Below, piece by piece: positions 63,574 to 64,000 of a DNA stretch of 64,000 nucleotides (position 1 is the first letter of the stretch; each line of letters starts with the position of its first letter). The notes below the pieces were generated by a model, which was not told where the DNA came from, did no database searches, and worked only from the letters and a program-made list of their open reading frames with translations. Origin of the DNA: Endobugula sp047619205 (GTDB lineage: Bacteria > Pseudomonadota > Gammaproteobacteria > Pseudomonadales > Cellvibrionaceae); contig JBLHJR010000001.1 of the NCBI GenBank assembly GCA_047619205.1, forward strand, positions 1 to 64,000, given 5' to 3'. Made by a program: the position numbers and the translations under genes.

Positions 63574-64000
63574 TTAAAAATTAAACCGATAAACTGATAA
63601 CGTCATCGACTGCCCTTGTGGTGAGCTTACGGTCACACTCACTAATTTTGCATTTTCTGCAGACAAACCAAAATCAACACCCGCATTCACTACTGACATA
63701 CTGCGGCTATAACCTAGCAGTGGAACATCTGCATAACCATGAAAATCATCCACATCATCCAAGCTATTGATATCGGTAATCACCTCTCCTGTATCCAAGC
63801 CTATACCAGCACACACTATACTGACACCACATGTGGGGACCCCACCTGTGGGTGTGTTTTCATCATACTTTCTAGATAAGGTTTCATCCAATTGTGCTTG
63901 CGCCATGGCGATTAATTGACTGTTGATCAACGGGTCTTGCATGCGCACCACGGAATACTGAAACACACTAGCCATAGCGACAATACTGACACCCACAACA
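63574..64000 (-). CDS. mshD: MSHA biogenesis protein MshD (partial, runs off the window)
   Basis: The C-terminal 142 or so residues of a minor pilin remain. The visible part starts in the hydrophobic helix (VVGVSIVAMASVFQYSVVRMQDP) and continues LINSQLIAMAQAQLDETLSRKYDENTPTGG, the typical MshD segment. The leader peptide and start codon lie beyond 64000. It is the first visible gene of mshD-mshO-mshP-mshQ. The rest of the MSHA locus should follow beyond the window edge. Confidence 0.88.
   Translation of the reverse strand, partial: VVGVSIVAMASVFQYSVVRMQDPLINSQLIAMAQAQLDETLSRKYDENTPTGGVPTCGVSIVCAGIGLDTGEVITDINSLDDVDDFHGYADVPLLGYSRSMSVVNAGVDFGLSAENAKLVSVTVSSPQGQSMTLSVYRFNF

Overview
The window is a stretch of gammaproteobacterial chromosome of moderate, rather AT-leaning composition. 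Housekeeping genes and gene order point to a marine-type gammaproteobacterium near the Cellvibrionales/Pseudomonadales-Alteromonadales grade. The evidence is a complete rnf/rsx operon, the block metZ-purF-cvpA-SPOR protein-folC-accD-trpA-trpB-trpF-truA-fimV-asd paralogue-asd-leuB-leuD-leuC with a divergent LysR gene, and the distal end of an MSHA pilus locus. Genus-level placement is not possible from the sequence alone.

Region 1 (1-9000) is accessory DNA. It opens with repeats resembling the end of an IS21-type element. An intact IS3-family element follows (250-1510, 3-bp target duplication GTC), which landed in the second codon of a gene for an unknown 534-residue membrane protein. Next, on the minus strand, is a short integron-type cassette array without an integrase (168-aa unknown, attC, membrane protein, attC, HExxH zincin-like protein). 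It abuts an orphan C-terminal fragment of a type I restriction specificity subunit (HsdS), followed by a DEAD-like helicase fused to a probable PD-(D/E)xK nuclease. This is the most likely place for a new defence-type system.

Region 2 (9000-28270) is core genome: tRNA-Ala(GGC), gltX, dcd, mrp, metG, the six-gene rsxABCDGE operon (electron-transport complex using ferredoxin, flavins and NADH), yciO, a PHP phosphoesterase, a VC0807-like membrane protein, yciI, pdxJ, a CBS-pair protein, a SpoU-type RNA methyltransferase and an MFS transporter.

Region 3 (28357-57041) holds amtB, an RND efflux pump with its adaptor, then the methionine/purine/folate/fatty-acid/tryptophan block, fimV, two aspartate-semialdehyde-dehydrogenase-like genes (one lacking the catalytic Cys), an LpxL-like acyltransferase and the leucine genes.

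Region 4 (57042-58500) is decayed: a TolC-family pseudogene split by a 200-bp palindromic element, fused to a frameshifted gene for an acidic secreted-type protein.

Region 5 (58560-64000) is mshQ-mshP-mshO-mshD on the minus strand, with mshD running off the window. Scattered through the window is a family of small palindromic elements with ends like CCTAGAAACGGCAGTTG or CCTAAATACCGCAGTTG. At least one copy disrupted a gene.
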